A DNA stretch of 64,000 nucleotides from Pseudomonas sessilinigenes (lineage in GTDB: Bacteria > Pseudomonadota > Gammaproteobacteria > Pseudomonadales > Pseudomonadaceae). Where the stretch lies: NCBI RefSeq assembly GCF_003850565.1, contig NZ_CP027706.1, positions 2,294,001 through 2,358,000 on the forward strand, given 5' to 3'. Positions 17,366 through 26,294 of this stretch are shown here, one piece after another. The notes beneath the pieces are model-generated. The model made no database searches, was not told the origin of the DNA, and saw nothing but the letters and a program-made list of their open reading frames with translations. How positions within the stretch are numbered: position 1 is the first letter of the stretch; each line of letters opens with the position of its first letter. Made by a program: the position numbers and the translations under genes.

Positions 17366-18163
17366 TTACTGGCGGCGACGGACGAACTTGCGCCACAGCC
17401 AGACCCACAGCAGCACCAGGGGGAAGGCGAGGATCACGAAGGGCAGCACGTAGCTGCCTTTCTCCAGGGCCTCGGCGGTACCGTCGGCCAGGTTGTCCAG
17501 CAGGTTGCTGAAGGCGCGCTTGAGGTTGGAGCTGCGCTGGCCGCTGTCGCTGGGCTGGAAGTTCAGGGTCAGGCGGTTGGTGTCCAACCGCCGTTGCTGG
17601 CCGGCGGCGGTCTGGGCCAGGGCTTGCAGGTCATTCTCGATGCCGGCTTGCTCCTTGCTCAGGGCGATCAGGTCGCCGACGCTGATGTCCTTGCGCGCGG
17701 CCAGTTCGTCCAGTCGCTGTTGCTGGGCCTTGAGCCGTTGTTGCTGGCGCTGCACGTCGGCCACGGCGTCGGCCAGGTCTTCGGCGCTGGTGATGCGCTC
17801 GCCCAGCTCGGCGCCTTCGGCGGCCTGCTGGACCATGGGCTCGACGCCGCTCGGTACTACCCGCAGTACCACTTGGGCGCGGTACTTGCCTTGTTCCAGG
17901 CGCAGGATATTGCACGCACCGAACTTCGCCTGTTCGCAGGCTTCACGGGTTTGTGCCAGGCGCGGGCCGATCTGCTCCGAGGGCAACGACAGGGTCAGCT
18001 CATGTTCGTAGGCCAACTGGGCGCCGGCCTGGCCCTGGGCGCCGCCAAGGGCCACGGCGTTTCTGCCCTGGTCGCTGGGAGAGCAGGCGCTGAGTGCCAG
18101 CGCGCCCAGCAGGGCAAAGGCCAGGCGGCGAGGGCGGTTAGGGTGGTCGTCCTGATGTTGCAT
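17366..18163 (-). CDS. DUF4349-type membrane lipoprotein
   Basis: The 265-residue protein has a lipoprotein signal (LGALALSAC, Cys27), a domain with the DUF4349 pattern, a coiled coil (about 140-185; VQRQQQRLKAQQQRLDELAARKD) and one C-terminal membrane helix (about 240-258, VLPFVILAFPLVLLWVWLW) followed by RKFVRRRQ. Function unknown. Start at the ATG 18163 behind AAGGAG. It is convergent with the HisRS-like gene, 6 bp apart. Confidence 0.82.
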   Translation of the reverse strand: MQHQDDHPNRPRRLAFALLGALALSACSPSDQGRNAVALGGAQGQAGAQLAYEHELTLSLPSEQIGPRLAQTREACEQAKFGACNILRLEQGKYRAQVVLRVVPSGVEPMVQQAAEGAELGERITSAEDLADAVADVQRQQQRLKAQQQRLDELAARKDISVGDLIALSKEQAGIENDLQALAQTAAGQQRRLDTNRLTLNFQPSDSGQRSSNLKRAFSNLLDNLADGTAEALEKGSYVLPFVILAFPLVLLWVWLWRKFVRRRQ

Positions 18164-18361
18164 GGGAGCTCCTTGGGTACTTGAAACTGCGTTGGGAACG
18201 CAGGCGCGCATCTTACCGTCCTTCCTGGGGCGGCCACGATGGCGTTGTGACTTATTTGCGGCAATTTCCCGGATTGATACTGATAGGCCGCACCGCGGAT
18301 TGGCGCTACATCTGTGGCAGTACGCAGCGATGGTGCTGCGCTGGTGCTCAAGGAGCTTGTC

Positions 18362-18790
18362 ATGAGTGAAGCGGATGTTCCCCAGGGTTTCAGTCCCTTG
18401 CCTCGCAGCAGTCCGTTGCTGGAGCTGATCGGTCCGGTCTACGGCTGTGGCAATGGCAGTGGGCTGCGTGTCGGCCTGCGTGCCGATGCCCGCCACGCCA
18501 ACGGTCGCGGCATCGTGCACGGCGGCATCATCGCCACCCTGGCGGACGTCGGCATGGGGTATGCCATGGCGTTCTCCAGCGAGCCGCCATTGCCACTGAT
18601 CACGGCCAGCATGAACCTCGATTACCTGGGCGCGGTGCAGGTGGGGGATTGGCTGGAGGTGCGCCTGGAGCATTCCCGGCGCGGGCGGCAGATCGCCTTC
18701 GCCACCGTGGTGCTGAGCGTTGGCGAGCGCGAAGTGGCCCGAGCCAGCGGCGTGTTCGCCGTGCCGCAGCCGTCGCCGACGCTGGCCTGA
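18362..18790 (+). CDS. PaaI-family hotdog thioesterase
   Basis: The 142-residue protein has the hotdog fold with the PaaI signature ANGRGIVHGGIIATLADVGMGYA, and TASMNLDYLGAVQVGDWLEV on the next strand. It probably hydrolyses acyl- or aryl-CoA esters; the substrate is unknown. The ATG at 18362 follows AAGGAG. It stands alone. Confidence 0.88.
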   Translation: MSEADVPQGFSPLPRSSPLLELIGPVYGCGNGSGLRVGLRADARHANGRGIVHGGIIATLADVGMGYAMAFSSEPPLPLITASMNLDYLGAVQVGDWLEVRLEHSRRGRQIAFATVVLSVGEREVARASGVFAVPQPSPTLA

Positions 18791-18802
18791 TCTGACGCAT
18801 CG

Positions 18803-18900
18803 CGGCCACTGCGCGCCCGTGCGCAGCCTGCGGCAGCAGCTACACGAAGCGGGCACCTTTGGTGTCTGGCGTATCCTCTTTGTAGCCGCTGCCGAGCCCG
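18803..18900. repeat. Dispersed inverted-repeat element, copy 2 (rearranged order)
   Basis: It contains the two ends seen in copy 1 in reverse order: GCAGCCTGCGGCAGCAGCTACA (ending 18844), then TGTAGCCGCTGCCGAGC (from 18881). This suggests tandem or partial elements. It fills the gap between the thioesterase and rtcR. Confidence 0.6.
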
Positions 18901-18949
18901 CGAGCCCCCCAGGGCCTTCAGCGGGCATTCATGAGCAGCTACGCGATGC

Positions 18950-20548
<1,599 letters not shown>

Positions 20549-20576
20549 GTTTATATCCTTGGATAAACTGCGATAG

Positions 20577-20694
20577 ATAAAGATATAAAATCAGAGCAAC
20601 GTTTGTCGCGAAAAATCACTGAAGAAATAAAGATGAAAAATAAATACGTTTAAAATCAATAAGTTAAAAATAAATTCGATAAAAAATTCAAAGC
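20577..20694 (+). promoter_or_regulatory. AT-rich putative RtcR upstream activation region
   Basis: About 115 bp of unusually AT-rich sequence with repeated AAAATAAAT/ATAAA tracts lies directly upstream of the sigma-54 promoter of rsr. Enhancer binding by RtcR is expected here; no exact operator is defined by me. Confidence 0.4.
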
Positions 20695-20710
20695 TGGCAC
20701 GGCGGCTGCA
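20695..20710 (+). promoter_or_regulatory. Sigma-54 promoter of the rsr-yrl-rtcBA operon
   Basis: TGGCACGGCGGCTGCA matches the -24/-12 consensus (GG at 20696-20697, GC at 20708-20709, ten bases between). The start of transcription would lie near 20721, about 30 bp before the rsr ATG. Confidence 0.85.
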
Positions 20711-20751
20711 ATATCTCTGGCAACGAACAAGACAACCAGCGAGACGCCAAG

Positions 20752-22302
20752 ATGGCCAACCAGCAGCTGTTCAACACCCAACAGGCAAAAGCCCCGGCGA
20801 GCGACACCCGCAATGCCTCCCGGGCCCCGGCCTACGCCTACAACGCCAAGCATCGCCTGGCCCAGCTGGCAGTCACCGGTTGCCTGAACTCGACCTTCTA
20901 CACCTCACCCGAGGATCAGCTGGAAGCCGTGTTGCAACTGGTGAGTGAAGTCGACAGCCGCTTCGTGGCCCAGGCCGCTCGCTACGCTCGCCAGCAAGGC
21001 CATATGAAGGACATGCCGGCGCTGCTGCTGGCGGCGCTGACCGCGCAACGTTCGGTCCAGGTGCCCGAGCTGTTCGCCCAGGTGGTGGACAACGGCAAGA
21101 TGCTACGCAACTACGTGCAGATCCTGCGTAGCGGCGTGACCGGCCGCAAGTCCCTGGGCTCGCAACCCAAGCGCTTGGTGCAGGACTGGCTGAACAACGC
21201 CAGCGAGCGCCAGCTGCTGCAGGCATCGATCGGCAACCAGCCGTCGCTGGCGGATGTGGTCAAGATGGTCCACCCCAAGCCCCGCGAGGCCTGGCGTGAA
21301 GCCTTCTTCGCCTGGCTGATCGGCAAGCCGGTGGATGTCCAGGCGCTGCCCGGGCTGACCCGTGAGCTGCTGGCGTTTCGCAGCGGGGCCAGCACCCAGG
21401 TGCCGGATGTACCGTTCCAGTTGCTGGGCAACGAGAGCCTGAGCGCTGAGCAATGGGCCGCCCAGGCTCGCAACATGGGCTGGCAGGGGCTGCGCATGAA
21501 CCTCAACACCCTGGCTCGCCACGGTGCGTTCCAGGTGCGCGGTTGCACGGAGTATGTGGCGGCGCGCCTGGCGGATGCCGCAGAGGTGGCCAAGGCCCGG
21601 GTCTACCCGTACCAGCTGCTGGCGGCCTACCGCATGGCGGGAGAGGAGGTGCCGCAGCGGGTGCGCGAGGCGCTGCAGGATGCCCTGGAGCTGTCCCTGG
21701 CCAATGTGCCGGCGCTCAGCGGTTCGGTCGTGGTATGCCCGGACGTCTCGGGGTCGATGCACAGTCCGGTCACGGGTTATCGCCAGGGCGCCACCACGGC
21801 GGTGCGCTGCATCGATGTGGCGGCACTGGTGGCGGCGGCGGTCCTGCGCAAGCGGCCGACGGCACGGGTCATGCCGTTCGAACGGGAAGTGGTGGATATC
21901 CGCCTCAACCCCCGGGACAGCGTGATGACCAATGCCCAGAAGCTGGCGGCCATCGGTGGCGGCGGGACCAACTGCTCGGCCCCCTTGGCGCAGCTGGCCA
22001 ATGCGCGGTTCAAGCTGGACACGCTGATCCTGGTCTCGGACAACGAGTCGTGGATCGACGCCCGGCGCCATGGGGCCACTGAAACCATGCGCCAGTGGGA
22101 GCGGATCAAGGCGATCAACCCCAACGCCCGGCTGGTGTGCATCGATATGCAACCCGGGGCCACCACCCAGGCCCCGGACCGTGAGGACATCCTCAACGTC
22201 GGTGGCTTCAGCGATACGGTGTTCGACGTGATCGAGCAGTTCATCGCCGGCAACTACGGTGGCCAGCACTGGGTGAAAGCCATCGAGGCCCTGGCGCCCT
22301 GA
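20752..22302 (+). CDS. rsr: Ro60 orthologue (TROVE domain protein, Rsr)
   Basis: The 516-residue protein has the TROVE HEAT-like ring in the first two thirds (e.g. FVAQAARYARQQGHMKDMPALLLAAL) and a C-terminal von Willebrand A domain with the metal-site motif DVSGSM (Asp331, Ser333, Ser335). Bacterial Ro (Rsr) binds Y RNAs and guides exoribonuclease PNPase or helps RNA quality control. Five Y-RNA-like hairpins lie directly downstream, before rtcB, which strongly supports the assignment. It is the first gene after the sigma-54 promoter; the ribosome binding site is weak. Confidence 0.95.
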   Translation: MANQQLFNTQQAKAPASDTRNASRAPAYAYNAKHRLAQLAVTGCLNSTFYTSPEDQLEAVLQLVSEVDSRFVAQAARYARQQGHMKDMPALLLAALTAQRSVQVPELFAQVVDNGKMLRNYVQILRSGVTGRKSLGSQPKRLVQDWLNNASERQLLQASIGNQPSLADVVKMVHPKPREAWREAFFAWLIGKPVDVQALPGLTRELLAFRSGASTQVPDVPFQLLGNESLSAEQWAAQARNMGWQGLRMNLNTLARHGAFQVRGCTEYVAARLADAAEVAKARVYPYQLLAAYRMAGEEVPQRVREALQDALELSLANVPALSGSVVVCPDVSGSMHSPVTGYRQGATTAVRCIDVAALVAAAVLRKRPTARVMPFEREVVDIRLNPRDSVMTNAQKLAAIGGGGTNCSAPLAQLANARFKLDTLILVSDNESWIDARRHGATETMRQWERIKAINPNARLVCIDMQPGATTQAPDREDILNVGGFSDTVFDVIEQFIAGNYGGQHWVKAIEALAP

Positions 22303-22367
22303 GCGCCAGGTTATTGAGTTAGAGCATGCGCCGGGCAGCCGGCGCACACTGAAGTTTCTTGATCATT

Positions 22368-22425
22368 GGCCCTGAATGCCGCTGTGACTACATCCAAAGA
22401 CGTCTCAGCAGATTTTGTCAGGGCC
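22368..22425 (+). ncRNA. Y-RNA-like hairpin 1 (minimal, no tRNA domain)
   Basis: A closing stem GGCCCTGA (22368-22375) pairs with TCAGGGCC (22418-22425). Inside are the shared motif GAATGCCG and ACTACATCC and an inner helix GCTG/CAGC plus GAC/GTC. It lacks any T-arm or D-arm and is the simplest of five related units. Confidence 0.6.
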
Positions 22426-22431
22426 GGTGAC

Positions 22432-22507
22432 GGCGCGAATGCCGGTGGCTGTACATCCTGGTCTTGCCGGTTCGAATCCGGCTATCAGCCACTACTGTTG
22501 TCGCGCC
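22432..22507 (+). ncRNA. Y-RNA-like hairpin 2 (T-arm only)
   Basis: Closing stem GGCGCGA (22432-22438) with TCGCGCC (22501-22507). Inner helix GTGGCT (22445-22450) with AGCCAC (22487-22492). It encloses GTACATCC and a tRNA T-arm copy GCCGG-TTCGAAT-CCGGC (22466-22482). No D-arm is present. The 3' side ends in TGTTG before the closing stem, as in the other units. Confidence 0.7.
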
Positions 22508-22525
22508 ACCTGTTTTGCGGTTTTT

Positions 22526-22657
22526 TGCGACGAATGCCGATGGAACTACATCCAAGGCTCGAGATGCGGGTGCGAGTCCCGCCGGTGCTCGAAAAGGGCG
22601 CCGTGGTTCAACCAGCAGAACGCGAGTGCATCGTTTCATCGATTCCTTGTCGTCGCA
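22526..22657 (+). ncRNA. YrlA-like Y RNA 3 with permuted tRNA mimic
   Basis: Closing stem TGCGACGA (22526-22533) with TCGTCGCA (22650-22657), Ro-type helix CGATG/CATCG, and linker helix CTCG/CGAG. The tRNA-like core is in permuted order. T-arm GCGGG-TGCGAGT-CCCGC (22566-22582) comes first. Acceptor-like helix CGGTGCTC/GGGCGCCG closed by GAAAA (22583-22603) follows, then D-arm GTTC-AACCAGCA-GAAC (22606-22621). The acceptor helix is 8 bp, longer than in units 4 and 5. Confidence 0.8.
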
Positions 22658-22680
22658 GGTTTTCCCCGCCTTGGCGGGAT

Positions 22681-22788
22681 GGCAGCGAATGCCACGGGTA
22701 CTACATGGTGTCGCGGGTTCGAGTCCCGCCAGCCGCAAGGCTGTAGCTCAGTGGGTAGAGCAAATGTGCCCGTTCCCTTGTCGCTGCC
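22681..22788 (+). ncRNA. YrlA-like Y RNA 4 with permuted tRNA mimic
   Basis: Closing stem GGCAGCGA (22681-22688) with TCGCTGCC (22781-22788), and inner ACGGG/CCCGT. Permuted tRNA core: T-arm GCGGG-TTCGAGT-CCCGC (22713-22729), acceptor-like CAGCC-GCAA-GGCTG (22730-22743) with a GNRA-type tetraloop in place of free ends, TA, then D-arm GCTC-AGTGGGTA-GAGC (22746-22761). Confidence 0.85.
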
Positions 22789-22816
22789 CGCAGGCCCGGC
22801 CTGCACCGATTGACCC

Positions 22817-22929
22817 GGCGAATGCCGGTGGAACTACAGGACAGCCTGGTCGCGGGTTCGATTCCCGCCCACCGCAAGGTGGTAGCTCAGGGGTAGAGCA
22901 GGCTGCATGTTTCACCTTTTTTTGTCGCC
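22817..22929 (+). ncRNA. YrlA-like Y RNA 5 with permuted tRNA mimic
   Basis: Closing stem GGCGA (22817-22821) with TCGCC (22925-22929), inner GGTG/CACC and AGCCT/AGGCT. Permuted tRNA core: T-arm GCGGG-TTCGATT-CCCGC (22852-22868), acceptor-like CCACC-GCAA-GGTGG (22869-22882), TA, D-arm GCTC-AGGGGTA-GAGC (22885-22899). The 3' strand carries a T-run (TTTTTTTG) just before the closing stem. Confidence 0.85.
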
Positions 22930-23008
22930 AAGACCTGCCGGATGACCGGCCACCCGATCGATCATGGGCGCAAGACTGCAATCCGCTCTTGCGCTGCCGA
23001 TACAACAA

Positions 23009-23024
23009 GGCCCGGATTCGGGCC
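23009..23024 (+). other. Small GC hairpin upstream of rtcB
   Basis: GGCCCG, loop GATT, CGGGCC lies 23 bp before the rtcB start, without a T-run. It could act in processing between the Y RNAs and rtcB. Confidence 0.35.
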
Positions 23025-23047
23025 CCAGGAAGAAAGAGTAAAAAGAT

Positions 23048-24274
23048 ATGGAACGCAAGACCTACCAATTGCTGGAAGTCGCCAACGGTAAGCCAATCAA
23101 GATGTGGACCCAGGGCGTGCCCGTGGAAAACGAAGCCCGCCAGCAGCTGATGAACACCGCCAAGATGCCCTTCATCTTCAAGCACCTGGCCGTGATGCCC
23201 GACGTCCACCTGGGTAAGGGATCGACCATCGGTAGCGTGATCCCCACCGTGGGCGCGATCATTCCGGCGGCGGTCGGGGTGGATATCGGCTGCGGGATGA
23301 TCGCCGCCCGGACCTCGCTGACCGCCTCCGACCTGCCGGATAACCTGGCCGGGTTGCGTAGCGCCATCGAGCAGGCGGTGCCCCACGGTCGTACCTCGCC
23401 ACGTAGCGGACGAGACAAGGGGGCCTGGGGTGAGATCCCGCAACAGGCCGACCAGGCCTGGGCGGCCCTGCATCCACGGTTCAAGGCGATCACCGATAAG
23501 TACCCGGCGCTGGCCAACAGCAACAACCGCCAGCACCTGGGAACCCTGGGAGGCGGGAACCACTTCATCGAGGTGTGCCTGGACGAGGCCAACCGCGTCT
23601 GGTTCATGCTCCATAGCGGTTCGCGCGGCGTAGGTAATGCCATCGGCAACCTGTTCATCAACCTGGCCCAGGCGGATATGCGCCAGCACATCGCCAACCT
23701 GCCGGACCGCGACCTGGCCTACTTCGAGGAAGGTAGCCAGCACTTCGATGATTACGTCGAGGCCGTGGCCTGGGCCCAGGATTTCGCCCGGCAGAACCGC
23801 GAGTTGATGATGCAACTGGTGATCCAGGCCACCCGCAAGGTGATCAGCAAGCCCTTCGAAGTCGCGCTGGAGGCGGTGAACTGCCACCACAACTACGTAC
23901 AGAAGGAGCGCCACTTCGGTGAAGAGGTGCTGGTGACCCGCAAGGGTGCGGTGTCGGCGAAGAAGGGCGAGTTGGGGATCATCCCCGGGTCGATGGGAGC
24001 CAAGAGCTTCATCGTCCGCGGGTTGGGTAACGAGGAGGCGTTCTGCTCCTGCAGCCACGGTGCCGGTCGAACCATGAGCCGGACCAAGGCCAAGAACACC
24101 TTCACCCTGGCCGACCAGATCCGCGCCACCGCCCATGTGGAGTGCCGTAAGGATGAGAACGTGATCGACGAGATTCCGATGGCCTACAAGGACATCGACC
24201 AAGTGATGGACGCCCAGAGCGAACTGGTGGAAGTACTGCATACCTTGCGTCAGGTGGTATGCGTTAAGGGGTAG
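23048..24274 (+). CDS. rtcB: RtcB 3'-phosphate RNA ligase
   Basis: The 408-residue protein is the GTP/Mn-dependent ligase that joins RNA 2',3'-cyclic phosphate or 3'-phosphate ends to 5'-OH ends. Visible elements are MPDVHLGKGSTIGSVIPT, VGVDIGCGM (metal Cys), GGGNHFIE, HSGSRGVGN and CSCSHGAGR with His337, the guanylylated residue in the E. coli enzyme. Length is normal. The ATG at 23048 follows AAGAAAGAG. It sits between the Y RNA array and a HEAT-like gene 4 bp downstream, so it is part of the RtcR-controlled operon. Confidence 0.96.
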   Translation: MERKTYQLLEVANGKPIKMWTQGVPVENEARQQLMNTAKMPFIFKHLAVMPDVHLGKGSTIGSVIPTVGAIIPAAVGVDIGCGMIAARTSLTASDLPDNLAGLRSAIEQAVPHGRTSPRSGRDKGAWGEIPQQADQAWAALHPRFKAITDKYPALANSNNRQHLGTLGGGNHFIEVCLDEANRVWFMLHSGSRGVGNAIGNLFINLAQADMRQHIANLPDRDLAYFEEGSQHFDDYVEAVAWAQDFARQNRELMMQLVIQATRKVISKPFEVALEAVNCHHNYVQKERHFGEEVLVTRKGAVSAKKGELGIIPGSMGAKSFIVRGLGNEEAFCSCSHGAGRTMSRTKAKNTFTLADQIRATAHVECRKDENVIDEIPMAYKDIDQVMDAQSELVEVLHTLRQVVCVKG

Positions 24275-24278
24275 AGCG

Positions 24279-25619
24279 ATGGATGTCATGGATATGCTGG
24301 AGTGCCCGCCCGATTGGCACTACCAGCTGAGCGACTACGAAATTGGCCGGATGCGCGAAGTCTGGCAAACCCGGGACGAACACGATGCCTGGCTGGTCCT
24401 GAGCGGTTTTGGCAATGGCTTCGTCCGCCAGTCGGCAGTACGACGCCTGGCCCGCCAGCCGTCGGCCGCCGCCCTGGTGGTGCTGCTGGAGCGCCTCAAC
24501 GATTGGGTGCCCCAGGTTCGCCAGGAGGCGGCTACGGCCGTGGAGCTGTACCTGGTACCTGAACATGGCGCCTTGTGGTTGCAGGTCTTGGGTCCGCTGC
24601 TGGCCTTGACCGCCAAGCAGCGGGTCAGCCACGGGGCGACCCTGGAACGGGCACGAGCGGTGCTGCAGTTGCCGCAAGTACGAGGCAAGGTCGAGCAGGC
24701 CTTTGCCGCGTGCCGGGGCCGGGCCGCACGGTTCGTCTTCGAGCTGTTGCTGGACAGTGGCGCGAATCGCCCGGCCCTGCTGGCCCAGGCCCTGGGCCAT
24801 GGCGAGGTCAGCGTGCGGCAGATGGCGGTGGACGCCTGCGCCGAACTGGCTAAAGAGCAGGCCCGGCCGTTGCTGGAGCAGGTCATGCGGACCTCGGGCG
24901 CTAGCGTGCGGGTCAAGGCCCTGCGCTTGTTGCTGCCGCTGTTGGACGACCCGCGCGAGCAATTGCGCCAGGCCTTGCTCGACCCCTCGGCAGCCCTGCG
25001 TGGCCTGGGGCATTGGGCGGCGCCACGCTATGGCCTGGAGCCACGGGAAGTGCTGCTGGCCCGGGTGCTGCAACCGGCGCCGGCAAACCGGTCGCAGTGG
25101 CAAGGCCTGCTGGGCCTGGCCAGGGAACTGCAAGAGCCCCGGGCCGATGCCATGGTGCAACTGGCCCTGGACTCGCCGGCCTTGAACACTCGCCTGCTGG
25201 CCCTGCATAGCCTGGGCGAGCGCGGCATGGCCTGGCAGCTCAAGGCCCTGGGCGATGTCTCGGACAAGGTCTTCGAGATGGCGGTCAGCCTGCTGCGCGA
25301 ACAACCCTGGGCGGTATTCGACGAAGCTCTGGAGCAGTACCTGGATGTTCACTGGCCAGCGCTGCCTGCATGGCGCCAGCGGATGCTGCTGAGTCTCAAA
25401 CCGGGCTGGCGGCAGCTGGAGTACCTGCTTTGGTGCCTGGACCAGGCTCCACAACAGGCGAGCTACTGGCAGGCGCAATTGGCCGGTTGGTGCAGTGGGC
25501 GTTATGCACTGTTCGATCCAGTGACCCCCAAGCCGCTGCGCGAAGCGCTGACCCAGCGGGTACGCATGATGGAAAAGGCCGGAGAATTGCCGGCGGGCTC
25601 ACTCAAGTGGCTGCCATGA
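24279..25619 (+). CDS. HEAT-repeat-like protein of the RNA-repair operon
   Basis: The 446-residue protein is built of helical repeats rich in Ala, Leu and Arg (FVRQSAVRRLARQPSAAALVVLLERLNDWVPQVRQEAATAVELYL and similar stretches to about residue 300), a HEAT/PBS-like pattern. No catalytic motif, signal peptide or membrane helix was seen. It starts 4 bp after rtcB and is followed 16 bp later by another unknown gene. It may serve as a scaffold or RNA-protein binder in RNA repair; this rests on position only. Confidence 0.8.
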   Translation: MDVMDMLECPPDWHYQLSDYEIGRMREVWQTRDEHDAWLVLSGFGNGFVRQSAVRRLARQPSAAALVVLLERLNDWVPQVRQEAATAVELYLVPEHGALWLQVLGPLLALTAKQRVSHGATLERARAVLQLPQVRGKVEQAFAACRGRAARFVFELLLDSGANRPALLAQALGHGEVSVRQMAVDACAELAKEQARPLLEQVMRTSGASVRVKALRLLLPLLDDPREQLRQALLDPSAALRGLGHWAAPRYGLEPREVLLARVLQPAPANRSQWQGLLGLARELQEPRADAMVQLALDSPALNTRLLALHSLGERGMAWQLKALGDVSDKVFEMAVSLLREQPWAVFDEALEQYLDVHWPALPAWRQRMLLSLKPGWRQLEYLLWCLDQAPQQASYWQAQLAGWCSGRYALFDPVTPKPLREALTQRVRMMEKAGELPAGSLKWLP

Positions 25620-25635
25620 ACCAAGGAGAGCAAAC

Positions 25636-26280
25636 ATGCTGCCAGCACTGCTGAACCTGCAGGACAACGAGTCGATCCAGGCCCTGCGCCGGCAATTGAA
25701 GGAGGCGGACTGCGTGTTCGATTTCGCGGTGCTGGACGTCGCGCCGCAGGCCAGCATCGATCTTGATCTGCATCGCCAGGCCCTTGACGCCTTGTACCTG
25801 CAGATAGAAGAGCAGCACCGCGAGGCGCGGCGCCGGCTGATCCAGGAGCATCCGCGCTATGCCGATCTCGGCGAGGCGCCGCCGATGCGCTGGGAAGTGC
25901 AGCGGGCCGTGGCTCGGGAGCTGGATGCGCAAGAGATCCAGCGCCTGGGTACAGCCAGTGTGCTACCAGGTCCGCAGGCCTTGTACCAGGCCTTTATCGA
26001 CCCGCCTTACCGAACGCATTTCCCCGAGGGCGGCGAGCCGCCGGAGGCGATCTTCCAGCGCTGGCTGGCGTTGCTGGGGCTTGAGCCCGAGGCGCAGCCG
26101 GTGGTGATCGACTGGGTGAGCGACTTGCAGTTGGAGTGGGAGGTCGAGGGTACTGCGGCGACCGAGGCCTGGAGCGATTATTTCGATGAGGGCCTGGAGT
26201 GGTGGGGCGTCTGGTGCCTGAGCATCTGGAACCCCGAGCGCCGGACCTTGGGGGTACTGATGGCCAGTGCCACCGATTGA
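25636..26280 (+). CDS. Unknown protein of the RNA-repair operon
   Basis: The 214-residue soluble, acidic protein shows no recognised domain. Notable are an N-terminal QDNESIQALRRQLKEADCVFDFAVLD, a charged helix (EEQHREARRRLIQEHP) and a Trp-rich C-terminus (EAWSDYFDEGLEWWGVWCLSIWNPERRTLGVLMAS). It begins behind AAGGAG and is tightly packed between the HEAT-like gene and rlaP. Its presence in the operon is the only clue to function. Confidence 0.75.
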   Translation: MLPALLNLQDNESIQALRRQLKEADCVFDFAVLDVAPQASIDLDLHRQALDALYLQIEEQHREARRRLIQEHPRYADLGEAPPMRWEVQRAVARELDAQEIQRLGTASVLPGPQALYQAFIDPPYRTHFPEGGEPPEAIFQRWLALLGLEPEAQPVVIDWVSDLQLEWEVEGTAATEAWSDYFDEGLEWWGVWCLSIWNPERRTLGVLMASATD

Positions 26281-26294
26281 ACAGGAAGCAGGAC

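Noticed and set aside
22432..22929. Canonical tRNA genes suggested by T-arm and D-arm sequences
   Set aside because: The arms occur in permuted order (T-arm before D-arm), the acceptor is sealed by a loop, and there is no anticodon arm or CCA end. They fit Y RNA tRNA mimics instead.
22366..23150. Open frames of about 100-230 codons through the Y RNA array
   Set aside because: They run through the structured RNAs without ribosome binding sites and have no protein-like composition.
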